64,000 bases of DNA, from the NCBI RefSeq assembly GCF_000760695.4, contig NZ_JHEG04000001.1:124001-188000 (forward strand). The letters run 5' to 3'. Both the position numbers and the translations under genes were made by a program. The stretch is from Tolypothrix bouteillei VB521301. GTDB lineage: Bacteria; Cyanobacteriota; Cyanobacteriia; Cyanobacteriales; Nostocaceae. Of this stretch, positions 8,808-17,968 are shown piece by piece (the first letter of the stretch is position 1; every line of letters starts with the position of its first letter). The notes under the pieces are model-generated. The model saw only the letters and a list, made by a program, of their open reading frames with translations. It did not search any database and was not told the origin of the DNA.

Positions 8808-11800
8808 ATTTTTCTCCCCACCATTTCCGCCTTTGCTTTCTTCAGCTTGTCCGCAACGGTTTGCATTGTTCCCGCTTTCGCTTGCTTCAGCTTGTTAACA
8901 ACTGTTTGCACCGTAGATTCTTTGTCTTGGGGAGGTGGAACTTTTTGCAAGCCAAATCCATCAAAGAGTTCGTTTAACTTCAGAGTTAAACCCAAATAAG
9001 GACCTCCTGCACTTCGAGTTCCAGAAAAATCGCGGTCATCAATATTACCAAATACGTAACCTGCAGACAACCGCAGGTTGGGGGTCAGGTAATAGCCTGT
9101 TTCTATCACAAAGCCCGTTTCCGTGTAACCGTTTTGATGAATCCAACGAGTCTCTCCTACCAAGTCCATACTATAGCCCAAACGGTAAGTAGCCCGCACC
9201 TGCGCTAGATTTGTTGTAGTCGTTCCAATCAAATCCTGCGCTAAGTAAGAAGTACTGTTGCGAAGAGCATACTTTCCGTAAAATTCCCATCTCCAGTTGG
9301 GTGCATAGATAGCTTCTGCTGCAAAGGTATGGTCTTCCGCTCCCGTACCGCTTCCTAAAAGAATGGAGTCGGGAATTGTTGATGGATTTTTACGATATTC
9401 GTAACGCAACAAAGCATTAAACTTGTCATTGTTGGGGTCGCGATAAGCTAAACCAAGTCTTAGATTGGCTGTATCTCCCAACCCTACCAATTTTTGGTTG
9501 GCAGAATTTGCTTGTTGATAGCGCAGGAGTGCTGTCAGGGCGGGGGAAAGCTTACCTGCAGCAGCGGCGGAAATGACGGTGTTGGAACCGCTAGAGGAGG
9601 TGCGGTGTTCGTACCGGGCGCTTGCTTGGAATTTGGGATTGTCAGTATATTCCAAACCGACACTGTAGCTATCGCCGCTTAACAGCCCCAATGCAGATGC
9701 ACTTTGACCGACTGCGAAGGGTTGAGCGTACTGCACTCCCGCTCCGTTACGACCAAAGAAATCACCAAAAACGTGTTCGTAAGCAAGGTTCAACCGCAAT
9801 CCTGGGGAAATTGTCCAGAGATGGTTTAATCCGATCGCACCTTGCATGGTCACTTCATTAGCGCCACCTAAAATGGAGTAACGTCCTGTTAGAGTAGTAT
9901 CTTTCCCCAGTTTGTGTTCGCCATTAATACTCAAGTTTGTAATGGAGTTATCTTCAAACTGACCGCGAGTGTAAAACTGTTGGGTTAAACTGACATTCAC
10001 TCCCGGAGTGACAGCCCAATTTAATCCCAAGATAGTCCGGTCTGGATAAACAGTATCCGTGTCTGAGGATAAAGTCAGTTCGTTCTGGGCTAAGAAGGTG
10101 AGGTTTTTTGCTAGGGGTAAAGTCAGACGCGATCGCAACTGGTCGGATTTGGTATTCTGATTGTCAGCAGCCATGCGGTCTTTGCGATCGCGATGCAACC
10201 AATCCATATCAACAGTTGCTTTACCTATCCTTTGCTGAATCCCCGCAGAAATGGTTGTGAGGGAGTTATCTACTTTACTCCCCGGAATGGCGTCAGTTCT
10301 TGGGGAGAAAAGTTCCTCGAAAGTATCTAGAGGTTGAGGAGCAATCCCAAAGTTATCTTCATGGTCGTACTGTACCCGCAAATTGGTACTTTGAGAAACC
10401 TGGCTTGTCAGTTGTGCGCCATACCGAGTTTGACCGGGAACAAAGCTGGTGGTTGCGTTGTTGGCAAATCCCGCATCAGCAAAACGATAATAAGCACGTC
10501 CAAACAGACCCCTGGTAATTTGTCCTTGAGCTTCCACCCGTGCTGCAGAACCGCTGACTTCGCTTGCAATATCTGTATCGTTGCTAGAACGAGCGTATTC
10601 TGCAATCAATTTGCCTTTACTACCCAGGGAAATTTGTGCATCTGCGCCGTAAAGTTCAAAATTTCGACTTCCCTGATTTTCCCGGATATAGCTTGTTCCT
10701 ACCCAACTTTCCCGATTGATTTCGCGAGACAAGTTATATTGCAAGCGACCTGCATAGATGTTGCTTTTGCTGTTTTGGCTGTCATATTGATAGGTAGCAA
10801 CAATCCGGCGGACAAGAACTTGTCCGGTGTTGTCTACATCTGTACGCAGGACGGGTTGGCGGAATAATAATGTCCCTCGATCGTAATCAATTTCGTAGTC
10901 GGGACCTCTGGAAAGCTGTTTGCGTTCCAATACAGTACCGGGACGGTTAAGTTCTTCCAACTCAATAAAGACGTTTTCGCTACCTGGAACGAGCAATCTT
11001 CTAGACAAGAAGTAATAACCGCTAGTTCCGTCAGGCGGTAGGGTATCCCGTTGGAATCCTTCAACGTTATTTCCGTAAAAACCCGTAACTTGAAGATTAC
11101 CTATGTTGTAATTTGCTTTAAAACCGTGAAGCTGACGTGTTGTCGCCGTAAATTGCTGGGAAGAACGCGCAAATTCCTCTGTGTTGTAGTCACCCCACAT
11201 GGCATAGTCGGGGCTGGCTTTGGGGATGCGTGGCGATCGCTCCAACCGCACGTAAACGCTATCAATCGAAGGCGTCAAGACCTCAACTTGAGAACTATCA
11301 CCGTAAACTGGATAGGCTTGCTCGCTAAATTGATAGGAGCGAAACAGACGGTTGTCGCAGTTACAATCTTCATTGAGAGCGCGATCGCTATTATAAGCAC
11401 CAGTAAACAACCATTCCCCGATTGCTCCAGTTGCAAACACCGCAGAACGGACGTTTAATTGAGTGCTGTTGTCTTTACCGGGAGGTAGAAAGTCGCGGAA
11501 CCTACCGTAATAATCCGTACCCCTTGCACCCAAGCGTACATCCACAACCCCAGTGGCAATACTCGGACGCAGCGCAGTCTCAAATTGCAACTGGGTATAT
11601 GCTTCTAACTCCCCAGCTTTCGCAACAATTTGTACTGTCTGCGCCTTCAATCCCGATTTTAGCTTTGCTGTAAATTCCCCTCCTCGTGCTTGTACCTGAA
11701 ATCCCGGTTGGTCGGGCTTACTGTCAGCACCGATAAACTCACCAACTGTTGATACTAGAGTAACAACAGCATCGCGGTTTGAGAGATTCCCATTGGCATC

Positions 11801-12325
11801 TAGCAATCGACCCCGGATGGTAGCCGTGGAACGTCCATCCGCAGGAATCCGCGATTCTACTGTATCTAATTTTATCTGAGTTGGCGCTCCCTTAACTTGT
11901 ACTTCTATTGTTGCTGTGGAGTCTTGAGCACCAAGAGCAGTTGCGGTGATGGTATTTCGCCCTTCTTTTAAAGAAATACCGTACCATGTTTGTGTCACCA
12001 AATTAGTCGTTGGATCGGTTTCTGTACGACCTACCAAAGAAGGGTCTACTATCTCACCATTCACGCGCAGTTCCACCGTCGCATCTACAGAAAACTGCAA
12101 AACAATTGTTGTCGCCGGGACATCTATGACCGCATCGGGAGTGGGCGTGAGGATTTTGATTGAGGATAAGGGGGAGGAGGGGAGGGGGAGAGGGGGAGAG
12201 GGGGGGAGGGGAGGAGGAGGAGAAGTTTGTGCTTTAACAATAACAGGACAGAAAACAAGACTTGCTCCTGCTACAACACCCATTAATTTTAAATTGAGAA
12301 CATTTACATAACGCAGTCTTTTCAT
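8804..12325 (-). CDS. giant outer-membrane beta-barrel with Ig-like N-terminus (1173 aa)
   Basis: A signal peptide (1-32, ending VKA) is followed by a Pro/Ser low-complexity spacer (34-57), one or two Ig/Big-like domains (about 58-250, with IPADGRSTATIRGRLLDANG typical of invasin Big-1 folds) and then about 850 residues of alternating strands rich in Tyr, Arg and Gly, ending in LGLTLKLNELF, as expected for an outer-membrane barrel. A roughly 45-residue tail with two copies of a TVQTVVNKLKQAKAG / TMQTVADKLKKAKAE helix follows the last strand, which is unusual because barrel proteins normally end at the beta-signal. It has 4-bp ATGA overlaps with both neighbours. Probable role: transport or anchoring of the DUF11 partners. 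Confidence 0.78.
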   Translation of the reverse strand: MKRLRYVNVLNLKLMGVVAGASLVFCPVIVKAQTSPPPPLPPSPPLPLPSSPLSSIKILTPTPDAVIDVPATTIVLQFSVDATVELRVNGEIVDPSLVGRTETDPTTNLVTQTWYGISLKEGRNTITATALGAQDSTATIEVQVKGAPTQIKLDTVESRIPADGRSTATIRGRLLDANGNLSNRDAVVTLVSTVGEFIGADSKPDQPGFQVQARGGEFTAKLKSGLKAQTVQIVAKAGELEAYTQLQFETALRPSIATGVVDVRLGARGTDYYGRFRDFLPPGKDNSTQLNVRSAVFATGAIGEWLFTGAYNSDRALNEDCNCDNRLFRSYQFSEQAYPVYGDSSQVEVLTPSIDSVYVRLERSPRIPKASPDYAMWGDYNTEEFARSSQQFTATTRQLHGFKANYNIGNLQVTGFYGNNVEGFQRDTLPPDGTSGYYFLSRRLLVPGSENVFIELEELNRPGTVLERKQLSRGPDYEIDYDRGTLLFRQPVLRTDVDNTGQVLVRRIVATYQYDSQNSKSNIYAGRLQYNLSREINRESWVGTSYIRENQGSRNFELYGADAQISLGSKGKLIAEYARSSNDTDIASEVSGSAARVEAQGQITRGLFGRAYYRFADAGFANNATTSFVPGQTRYGAQLTSQVSQSTNLRVQYDHEDNFGIAPQPLDTFEELFSPRTDAIPGSKVDNSLTTISAGIQQRIGKATVDMDWLHRDRKDRMAADNQNTKSDQLRSRLTLPLAKNLTFLAQNELTLSSDTDTVYPDRTILGLNWAVTPGVNVSLTQQFYTRGQFEDNSITNLSINGEHKLGKDTTLTGRYSILGGANEVTMQGAIGLNHLWTISPGLRLNLAYEHVFGDFFGRNGAGVQYAQPFAVGQSASALGLLSGDSYSVGLEYTDNPKFQASARYEHRTSSSGSNTVISAAAAGKLSPALTALLRYQQANSANQKLVGLGDTANLRLGLAYRDPNNDKFNALLRYEYRKNPSTIPDSILLGSGTGAEDHTFAAEAIYAPNWRWEFYGKYALRNSTSYLAQDLIGTTTTNLAQVRATYRLGYSMDLVGETRWIHQNGYTETGFVIETGYYLTPNLRLSAGYVFGNIDDRDFSGTRSAGGPYLGLTLKLNELFDGFGLQKVPPPQDKESTVQTVVNKLKQAKAGTMQTVADKLKKAKAEMVGRKI

Positions 12326-13896
12326 TTTTTGACCTCCTCATGGAAGGCTGGAGTGACTGCGAAATTCATTCGTACCATTCCACCTGGTTCTAAACGCACC
12401 AGGCGAGATTGGCTGTTACGTTCGCGGAAGTAAAGATTGGGGGCTAAGGTGTAACCAGAAAGGCTGCTGAGGTCTAGGACTCCAGTATGATTTCCCGGTA
12501 GGACATTCGCAACAGAAAATAAACCATTAATATCCGTAGTTATACGGTTGCCATCTTCTAGGAAAATAACCGCATTGGGAATTCCTGGTTCTCCTGTTTG
12601 CTGTTCGCCATCAAAGTTTTTATCGACAAAGACTCGACCTATAATAGTGCCGCAGTCAGACACGATTCCAGGTCTTACTTTTAATTGATGGGTTGCAGGA
12701 CCGTCTTTAACCGCAAAATTGTTATCAACTCGTTGGGCGTTTACGATGGCTGAATTTCGACCCGAACCGCGTACAGAATCGGGTGAGAGTTGAGCCGCAT
12801 AGGCAATATTGAGCACTTTACCTGGAGGGATGGAAACTGAAGTTCGCAAGATAACCGTTGCGCCTTGTCCTTCTACTGTCACCGTCACTGCTTGACCGTC
12901 AAACTCACCTCGCACCGACTTGGAAACAAAGGCAAATCCCAGGGGCAAGGTATCGGTAAGCACCAAGTTATTGAGGGCAGCATCGCTCTTGTTCTTGACA
13001 GACAAGCGATAAATGACTGTATCTCCGGGTTCTGCTGTTGCGCGATCGCCTGTTTTAATAATTTGTACTTGTTGTGTTTGACACATTCCTACATCAAACT
13101 CAAAAGCAAATAAATTGAGCCCTACAAGTTCGGCGTTAGGAACCAAAACCACAGTTCCTTGATAACTGGTTTCTCCCGTGATACTGATAGGTTGACCGTC
13201 TAAGGAAGTTGCAAGATAGCGAACAACGTTATTTTGGGTACTATCAGCACTCTCAAGAATGGAAATTTTGATGCGCCGTTGGGAATAGATAGAATTTTGT
13301 GGGGGATTGACGACTAAAATATAGCTTTTCCCCGGAGTGACTTGACCCTTGCTGGGATCTAATAAAAAGTTATATTGTCCTTCGGAAGAATTCGTAAGTA
13401 TAAAGGGATTGCTGTTGGTGGTATTTGGTTGTACCCCTCTGGCAATTCCATTGTTGGGAAGATCGGGTAATTCTGTGGGAGTCAGAGAAACTAATCTTCC
13501 CAATTCTGTTCCTGTTGGATCGTTGGGATTTGTTTCGTACAAACCAACGGAAAAACCGTTGTAATCAGAAAGTGGCTGTCCGCTACAGCCTAAAATTCGC
13601 CCTTGGGGGTCAATTAATTGAGTTGGTTTAATATCAATTTGGCTGGAAATACCTTGAAATTGAAAGTTAGTATTAGAATCTGTATAAGTATATGTAGCTT
13701 GGTTAATAAGGTTTGGACCTGAGATTTGGTTCCTTGCTTGGGCAAGTGCAGATATAGGAGTACAGAATAAGTAGGCGATTGGAACTGCGATCGAGAACCA
13801 TCCCAACCAGTGTTTCTGAGAATTTATATAGTGTTGCAAACTGTCATTAGTTGTAGAGATACGCCGGGACGCATCCGTACATTTCTCGTCGCTCAT
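12322..13896 (-). CDS. DUF11 plus SdrD-B-like surface protein (524 aa)
   Basis: A long, positively charged n-region precedes a hydrophobic export signal (about 31-53, ending SALAQA). A DUF11 module covers about 285-405 (GDRATAEPGDTVIYRLSVKN, then TDTLPLGFAFVSKSV). A carboxypeptidase-like SdrD-B domain follows (about 420-490) with the signature GRVFVDKNFDGEQQTGEPGI and TDINGLFSVANVLPG, which in the family binds calcium and forms rigid stalks. Cys94-type residues suggest possible disulfides. Its stop overlaps the start of the barrel gene by 4 bp (12322-12325). Likely a secreted partner of the barrel. Confidence 0.82.
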   Translation of the reverse strand: MSDEKCTDASRRISTTNDSLQHYINSQKHWLGWFSIAVPIAYLFCTPISALAQARNQISGPNLINQATYTYTDSNTNFQFQGISSQIDIKPTQLIDPQGRILGCSGQPLSDYNGFSVGLYETNPNDPTGTELGRLVSLTPTELPDLPNNGIARGVQPNTTNSNPFILTNSSEGQYNFLLDPSKGQVTPGKSYILVVNPPQNSIYSQRRIKISILESADSTQNNVVRYLATSLDGQPISITGETSYQGTVVLVPNAELVGLNLFAFEFDVGMCQTQQVQIIKTGDRATAEPGDTVIYRLSVKNKSDAALNNLVLTDTLPLGFAFVSKSVRGEFDGQAVTVTVEGQGATVILRTSVSIPPGKVLNIAYAAQLSPDSVRGSGRNSAIVNAQRVDNNFAVKDGPATHQLKVRPGIVSDCGTIIGRVFVDKNFDGEQQTGEPGIPNAVIFLEDGNRITTDINGLFSVANVLPGNHTGVLDLSSLSGYTLAPNLYFRERNSQSRLVRLEPGGMVRMNFAVTPAFHEEVKK

Positions 13897-13924
13897 TGGT
13901 TTTCATCCAAAATCCAAAATTATC

Positions 13925-14479
13925 TCAACGAACTTTGACTTGATAAATTCCCTTTACACTTCCCTTGGTGGGAATGGATGACCCAAATTTCCAGCGAATG
14001 TGGGTATACATTGTAACGGGTGCGGGTTTTGTTTCGGTTTTGCCATCAGCAAGCGTAACTTTGACGCTTGGCTTTTCTACAAAACTGCGTCCCCCGTCAA
14101 TGCTGTAAGTAATTTTTGTCTCATTATTAGCAGTGCTAGTAGCAGAATTCAGTACATACACGGTTCCCAAGGGAATAGGTTGATTGATGATAAGATTTTT
14201 GACATTGTTGTTACTGTTGTTATCAGCCGTCACCGTATAGCGCAAGATATTTCCTGGTTCTACCAAAGCCTTCCCTTGTAAAGGTTCCCAACTTAAAGTT
14301 TGCTTACCCTGTACTTGCTGAACAACTCTCTTTTCTGCATCCAAGCGCAACTGCACTTGTCCCTTTGTTTGCGTGTTTTGGGCTGTGGCTGTTTCCAACC
14401 CATAATTGGTTTGATATAGAACAGGAAAAGTCGCTACAAATGCGATCGCTCCTACAGTTGCTAGTACAAAACGCTTCAT
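13925..14479 (-). CDS. small secreted DUF11-like protein (184 aa)
   Basis: A signal peptide (about 1-34, ending ATAQ) precedes a single DUF11-like beta-sandwich: GNILRYTVTADNNSNNNVKNLIINQPIPLGTVYVLNSAT, then TYSIDGGRSF and YTHIRWKF. This is the minimal one-domain version of the module found in its larger neighbours, so it may act as a cap or subunit. It ends 28 bp before the next gene of the block. The gap upstream (14480-14616) holds a dispersed repeat, so the block may be transcribed as one gene plus four. Confidence 0.8.
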   Translation of the reverse strand: MKRFVLATVGAIAFVATFPVLYQTNYGLETATAQNTQTKGQVQLRLDAEKRVVQQVQGKQTLSWEPLQGKALVEPGNILRYTVTADNNSNNNVKNLIINQPIPLGTVYVLNSATSTANNETKITYSIDGGRSFVEKPSVKVTLADGKTETKPAPVTMYTHIRWKFGSSIPTKGSVKGIYQVKVR

Positions 14480-14504
14480 CTTAGAATCTCCTTTGTTTTA
14501 GTGC

Positions 14505-14586
14505 TTGTTCCGAGGCTCTGCCTGGGAATACTAGTGCAGGGGCTGCGCCTCAAGTTATGTTGGTACGAGAGGTAGAGCCTTGGAAC
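14505..14586. repeat. CTCGTTCCC dispersed repeat, copy 2 (degenerate)
   Basis: Arms GTTCCGAGGCTCTGCCTGGGAA and TACGAGAGGTAGAGCCTTGGAAC flank a GGGGCTGCGCCTC core. It belongs to the same family as 1560-1668 and lies inside the surface-protein block. Confidence 0.6.
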
Positions 14587-14616
14587 ATTCACCCTATCTC
14601 CCCTACTCCCCACTCC

Positions 14617-17175
14617 CTAATTCACCTTGCGTTGGAAAGTAAACGTTCTTTCCTGTCCCGGTGTAACCGTGTCAGTAACGGTATCTACGTATTTGGTTAC
14701 GTCATTATTAACAGTCGTCCCAGTCTGGTCACCTGTAGAGGTAGTTGCTGGTTTACCGCTAAAAAAGGTGATGGTTGCAGCACCAGAATCTTTTGCAGAG
14801 CCAACAATATGACTCGTATCTATAACGCTGTTGTTATCGTTGTCTAATGCCCAATTGTTACCTTTCGTGCCATCCCAAGTGGTACCATCTTCAGTAATCA
14901 CCACTTTGCCAGCATTTAAGACGATGTTGCCAGTACCGGATTGAGGTTCAGAAATGTTTTTGTAACTAATTTGGTACTCAATAATGTTTCCTGGAGCAGG
15001 GGTTCTAGGTACATCGGGTACTTGATCGTTTACACCTGGTGTGGAATCAAAGTTATCCTGACCCGTTCCTACTGCGGGACCCGTTCCTTGCAATACGCGA
15101 GACAGTTTCACCATTTTCAAGAAGCCTGTGTAGACGCGATCGATGGTGATATTCCTAGGTTCAGTTCCTTGGAATCCCGGTGTCGCATCATCAATATACG
15201 CTGTTATGGGAACTGGAAAGCCACGGTTAATATCTGTAGAAAGTGGAGTCCCAGAAGGCAAATTCACTTCCACGCCGTAATTAGCTGTTGCATTAGCTGT
15301 CACTCCATCAACTCGAATGGGATTTGTTGCACTAATGTTTTGGTTGTTAACCTGTCCTTGCCCCGACTGGAACACAAAATTTGTACCATCGTATCTATAA
15401 GTTGCCGACAAACTACCGTAACTGATGGTAACGAGTGTATTTACAGGTAAGTCTCCTGGAGTCGTAGGAGGTGTTGGAATCAGAGAGACGTTACTGCTAC
15501 CCGCACCAGTGTTTTTAAAAGTGTTGGTAAAACTGACACCATCTGGATCGATTAATGTTCCGGGAACTGTACTCGCAGGGACTAGTGAAGATTTGTTGGT
15601 GAAGTCTTTATTGTTATCATTTTCAGCAACAGCATCCGGTGCATCCTTAGGTCCGTTTAAGACAGAAATACCTCCTGCAGCAGTTAAGGTGACAATATTT
15701 GCCTCACCACCGGGACCTGTACCGCTGTTATTGTTGTTGAGATCTGTGCCAATCCCATTATTGCCTTCCAACTCATCAGGAATCTTGTTGTTATTGGAGT
15801 CTGTTGGATTAATATAACCATCATCCACACTGTCTGGAAGAAGGGTATCGGGGATTTTATCGTTATTGGTATCAGTACCGATAGGGGGATTGGAACCATC
15901 AAAATTGCTGGGGCTTTGATCTCCAGATTCATCGTATACGGGGGCTCCACTGGGACTTTTACCGAATAACTGGGCAATATTTGCAATGGAAATGGATTCA
16001 GGCGTACCAACAACTTCAACAGTAATTTGAAAGCCTGAAACTGTAGTACCTGGGGCAATACTTTCAGTTCTTACAAAACCAACTCGTTTTACTGTCGCCA
16101 AATCTGAAGGTGCAGTCGTTGTCCAAGTTGCTTGATTGGCATCGAAAGAAGAGACATCATTGGTTGTATAAACGGGTTGCCAACCAGATGGGGCTTTGAC
16201 ACTGACTAATTTGGTTCCTGCAGGAATGGCATCAGATACCAAAATGTAGGAACCGACTAGACCGGGAATAGTTGTGCCATTTAGAGGCGCAGGGCTGATA
16301 CCGTTACCTGTAGGATCGTTGTTTTCAACTCGCAAGCTTAAGTCGTAGCTGAGATTATCCCCCCCCGGACCATCCACCCCAGCACTTGTTTGACTGCTGC
16401 GGGTTTTGAGAACTGTTGCAAGAGTGTAATTTTTTAGGTTTGAATCAACTGTGACTTGTTGTGTGGCGCTGGCTTCACGCGTACCATTTATGGGTGTACC
16501 GCTAACTTCACCCGTGACTGAGCCATCAGGATTATCTACAGTATAAAGGTCACCGCCATTTTCACTCCGTGGCTGGTTTTGAGCATCGCTGGGCGTATCG
16601 CCTAATTTGACAGATATAGTGCTTCCGCTTGTTGCACCATCAGCAACTTTAACAGGAACCCGCACTAAAACAGAACCACCTGGTGGAATCGAGTTAGTTG
16701 AGGTTCCGCCAGGAGCAACGGGTTGCCATGTTTGACCGCCATCGTAGCTAATTTCTACTGACCCATCAAGTTGTCCGGGACCCGTGACTGTGGGTTGGTC
16801 GGGAATGCGGAACTTTGTAGGGTCGTTACCAACGTTAGTGACGTTGTAGGTGTAATAAACGGTGTCACCAATACCAATTTTTCCATCTGTATTTTGGTCG
16901 GTTTTAAATGAAGTACCAGAACCAGTTACGGTAATACCAGCAACTTCAGCAACGGTAACGACAACTGTGTTAGAAGTCGTGTTAATTGTTGTTCCAGGAT
17001 TATTGGGGTCTTCATAGGTAGCGGTTGCTGTATTGCTAATCGATTGACCCGCAGTTGTACCCTCAGCTTTGACTGGGCTGACATATTGAAAAAAACTGTG
17101 AGCTAATAATCCCGTAGCAATTAAATAAAGGTAGAGCTTGGTTTTCCCTAATAAGAGTTTATAGGTTGGTGGCAT
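14617..17175 (-). CDS. secreted DUF11-type protein with Ca-binding-like repeats (852 aa)
   Basis: First gene of the surface block. A signal peptide (1-37, ending VKA) precedes a chain of Thr/Asn/Gly-rich beta modules: an ISNTATATYEDPNNPG motif (typical N-terminal DUF11 context), a DUF11-like module at about 80-190 (IGDTVYYTYNVTNVGNDPTKF), another around 560-660, and one at the C-terminus (APGNIIEYQISYKN). Around residues 430-485 are aspartate-rich units (DTNNDKIPDTLLPD, DSNNNKIPDELEG, DLNNNNSG) like the calcium-binding thrombospondin type-3 or dockerin-like repeats. No anchor was seen. Likely extracellular and calcium-stabilised. Confidence 0.8.
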   Translation of the reverse strand: MPPTYKLLLGKTKLYLYLIATGLLAHSFFQYVSPVKAEGTTAGQSISNTATATYEDPNNPGTTINTTSNTVVVTVAEVAGITVTGSGTSFKTDQNTDGKIGIGDTVYYTYNVTNVGNDPTKFRIPDQPTVTGPGQLDGSVEISYDGGQTWQPVAPGGTSTNSIPPGGSVLVRVPVKVADGATSGSTISVKLGDTPSDAQNQPRSENGGDLYTVDNPDGSVTGEVSGTPINGTREASATQQVTVDSNLKNYTLATVLKTRSSQTSAGVDGPGGDNLSYDLSLRVENNDPTGNGISPAPLNGTTIPGLVGSYILVSDAIPAGTKLVSVKAPSGWQPVYTTNDVSSFDANQATWTTTAPSDLATVKRVGFVRTESIAPGTTVSGFQITVEVVGTPESISIANIAQLFGKSPSGAPVYDESGDQSPSNFDGSNPPIGTDTNNDKIPDTLLPDSVDDGYINPTDSNNNKIPDELEGNNGIGTDLNNNNSGTGPGGEANIVTLTAAGGISVLNGPKDAPDAVAENDNNKDFTNKSSLVPASTVPGTLIDPDGVSFTNTFKNTGAGSSNVSLIPTPPTTPGDLPVNTLVTISYGSLSATYRYDGTNFVFQSGQGQVNNQNISATNPIRVDGVTANATANYGVEVNLPSGTPLSTDINRGFPVPITAYIDDATPGFQGTEPRNITIDRVYTGFLKMVKLSRVLQGTGPAVGTGQDNFDSTPGVNDQVPDVPRTPAPGNIIEYQISYKNISEPQSGTGNIVLNAGKVVITEDGTTWDGTKGNNWALDNDNNSVIDTSHIVGSAKDSGAATITFFSGKPATTSTGDQTGTTVNNDVTKYVDTVTDTVTPGQERTFTFQRKVN

Positions 17176-17643
17176 GATGAACCCTAAAAATTAAAAGTTA
17201 GATTAAAACTAGTATTTGAAGGTAGACTTGAATTTAGTAAGTGAAAAATGACGAAGTAATTCAACTCAAAATTTGATTTTTTGAGGGCTTTGTCTGGGTA
17301 GAAACTTTTAATAGATTGCACCAAATGACCAAAGAAAGTATGAAGGATAAAGAATGAAGAATAAAAGATAGCTTTTTATTCTTCACACTTCATCCCTCAT
17401 GAAATTGTTGCTCATTGACTCTGGAGATTCTCATCAAGAGAAATTGAGCTTACAAGAATGTAACTTTTTATCCTGTGTTTAGCTTCAGTGAAAGTATGGA
17501 CTTATTGTAAAAATTATGGATAACAAGCCGTGGAAAATCATATATCTTAACCCGTATTTTCCACAAAAGTCTCACAATTGCATAACAGCGAGATTTTCAG
17601 TACTCCCTAAGATTGCATTTACGAGCGCTTTGATAAAAATAAT

Positions 17644-17689
17644 GGTTCTTCAGTACTTGTTAATTTAGCATAACGAGTACTGAAGAACC
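17644..17689. repeat. 18-bp inverted repeat upstream of surface operon
   Basis: Arms GGTTCTTCAGTACTTGTT and AACGAGTACTGAAGAACC pair over 18 positions with one G-T, around a 10-nt loop. A further CAGTACT lies just upstream (about 17595). Neither side has a clean T-run, so it is a weak terminator candidate; it could equally be an operator or a stable RNA hairpin. Confidence 0.65.
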
Positions 17690-17708
17690 AAAATAATTAT
17701 ACTTTTGT

Positions 17709-17787
17709 CTTATATATCAATCCTATTTGATCTCTAAACAAAAGAGACAAAGCAGACAAGGAAGAGGTGTTTGTAAATCATTTAGGA
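17709..17787 (-). repeat. TCCTATTTGAGATC dispersed repeat, copy 1
   Basis: Reads on the minus strand as TCCTAAATGATTTACAAACA, a CTC/TTGTCTC low-complexity stretch, then AGATCAAATAGGATTGATAT. It matches 21842-21911 in the opposite orientation, with partial copies at 27873-27906 and 38733-38765. Confidence 0.75.
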
Positions 17788-17968
17788 ATTTTGTAGAAAT
17801 TGACTGCTTGAAACGTCTATTACATGGTTTTTCACTCCTATGTCTATTACCGAACAGCAACTGGCGAGCGGTAACATTGTAAGAGAGTCTGTATAGTTTT
17901 GTATTGCACATTACAGATAGCCGCTGATTTGGGCATAGTAAGAATATTTATGTTGCAGCAAAAAGATA

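Larger units (their letters stand above)
17176..17968. other. upstream region of the surface operon
   Basis: 793 bp without a supported gene. It should hold the promoter of the block below 17175. Structured elements are an AT-rich perfect 11-bp inverted repeat (17356-17366 / 17374-17384), the strong 18-bp inverted repeat at 17644-17689, and a dispersed repeat at 17709-17787. Confidence 0.5.

Noticed and set aside
6631..16058. Many antisense and offset frames of 60-180 codons across the surface operon
   Set aside because: They are shadows of the long Thr/Asn/Gly-rich genes, whose codon use leaves few stops in the other frames.
17356..17384. AT-rich 11-bp inverted repeat (GAAGAATAAAA / TTTTATTCTTC) as a terminator
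   Set aside because: The stem has almost no GC and neither side has a T-run after it; it is noted only as part of the intergenic region.
17723..17911. 62-codon minus-strand frame
   Set aside because: Most of it is the dispersed TCCTATTTGAGATC repeat and the low-complexity TTGTCTC stretch; no protein features.
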